Shown here: positions 63,826 through 64,000 of the stretch, in pieces
Layout: each line of letters starts with the position of its first letter
Numbering within the stretch: the first letter of the stretch is position 1
Assembly (NCBI GenBank): GCA_009830035.1
Contig: SZZY01000005.1
Location: 62,001-126,000 of the forward strand
Direction: 5' to 3'
DNA length: 64,000 bases
Source: Pantoea sp. Eser
Lineage (GTDB): Bacteria > Pseudomonadota > Gammaproteobacteria > Enterobacterales > Enterobacteriaceae
The notes under the pieces: generated by a model
Told to the model about the DNA's origin: nothing
What the model saw: only the letters and a program-made list of their open reading frames with translations
The model's database searches: none
Position numbers and translations under genes: made by a program

Positions 63826-64000
63826 ATGGACAGAAGAAAAGATGTGATTCAGACCCATCCGCTGGTGGGTTGGGATATCAGTACCGTTGACAGTTATTAT
63901 GCCATGATGATCCGCCTGCACTCGTTATCGTCGCAGGATCAAAAAGAAGAAGAAGCGGATGTTGGCCCGACCTACTGGCTGACAACGGATGTGGCAAGGC
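63826..64000 (+). CDS. bssS: Biofilm regulator BssS (YceP), 3' partial
   Basis: Small regulator of biofilm formation and AI-2 signalling; E. coli 84 aa, here the first 58 before the window ends. ATG 63826 follows AAGGAGG. MDRRKDVIQTHPLVGWDIST and GPTYWLTTDVAR match E. coli closely; the segment around residues 33-44 (SSQDQKEEEADV) is the variable one. No lesion in the visible part. Confidence 0.93.
   Translation, partial: MDRRKDVIQTHPLVGWDISTVDSYYAMMIRLHSLSSQDQKEEEADVGPTYWLTTDVAR

Noticed and set aside
1-64000. Programmed frameshifting, stop-codon readthrough or altered genetic code as explanation of the many interrupted genes
   Set aside because: Interruptions involve TAA, TAG and TGA, shifts in both directions, large deletions and fusions, and spare essential genes; no slippery-site or recoding-signal pattern recurs.
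1-64000. Pure sequencing error as explanation
   Set aside because: Cannot explain nonsense substitutions, 4- and 7-bp repeat changes, gene fusions and about 8 kb of error-free essential genes in the fab cluster; some individual homopolymer indels (dinI, flgM, cdiA, roxA) could still be errors.

Overview
The window is chromosomal DNA of an enterobacterium. Protein identity and gene order follow the E. coli 24-25 min region (roxA-pepT-potABCD-cobB-lolEDC-mfd ... ndh-nagZ-lpoB-hinT-ptsG-holB-tmk-fab cluster-rne-flg-murJ-rimJ-grxB-pyrC-dinI-bssS). An Erwinia/Pantoea-like (Erwiniaceae) member is most likely: a pectin-type rhiT/rhiN pair with a KdgR-like operator lies between hinT and ptsG. Genus and species cannot be fixed from the window.

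The striking property is its state. About 28 of some 65 genes are broken by small indels, nonsense codons, internal deletions or gene-to-gene fusions, while the cell-envelope, fatty-acid, replication, transcription-repair and RNA-processing genes (lolCDE, mfd, holB, tmk, mltG, pabC, fabF-acpP-fabG-fabD-fabH-plsX-rpmF, rluC, rne, murJ, pyrC) are full length. The lesions are few per gene and the reading frames remain easy to recognise, so the decay is recent. This fits a lineage newly moved to a sheltered niche, such as a host-associated symbiont or specialised pathogen. Systematic homopolymer sequencing error is the main rival explanation, but it does not explain the nonsense substitutions, large deletions and fusions or the sparing of essential genes.

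Layout. 1-6.4 kb: decaying roxA, pepT and the pot spermidine/putrescine importer. 6.4-14.7 kb: intact cobB, lolEDC, a 50-aa unknown gene and mfd. 14.8-21.8 kb: an accessory, partly AT-rich island with broken ycfJ, an Ail/OmpX-like barrel, two SymE-like toxin remnants and a collapsed contact-dependent inhibition locus (cdiB truncated and fused to the tail of cdiA; cdiI with a nonsense codon). 21.8-27 kb: ndh with an FNR box, nagZ, lpoB and hinT interleaved with broken ycfP, thiK and ycfL. 27-30 kb: broken rhiT/rhiN. 30-44 kb: ptsG, then the intact holB/tmk/fab/plsX block; yceD has an in-frame deletion and yceF a 7-bp duplication. 44-47.7 kb: rne with its leader. 47.7-56.8 kb: the flagellar flg cluster, almost wholly inactivated, including an in-frame FlgG-FlgJ chimera that removed flgH and flgI. 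56.8-64 kb: murJ, an mviM remnant, yceH, rimJ, grxB, yceB, pyrC, broken dinI under a LexA box buried in a long inverted repeat, a 90-aa unknown gene and the start of bssS.

Functionally, the window keeps envelope building, lipid synthesis, respiration (Ndh), glucose uptake (PtsG) and pyrimidine synthesis. It has lost, or is losing, motility, polyamine uptake, interbacterial competition, pectin-fragment use and several accessory enzymes. I did not find a convincing new defence or mobile system; the most interesting objects are the gene fusions, the dinI operator hairpin and the mutational signature.
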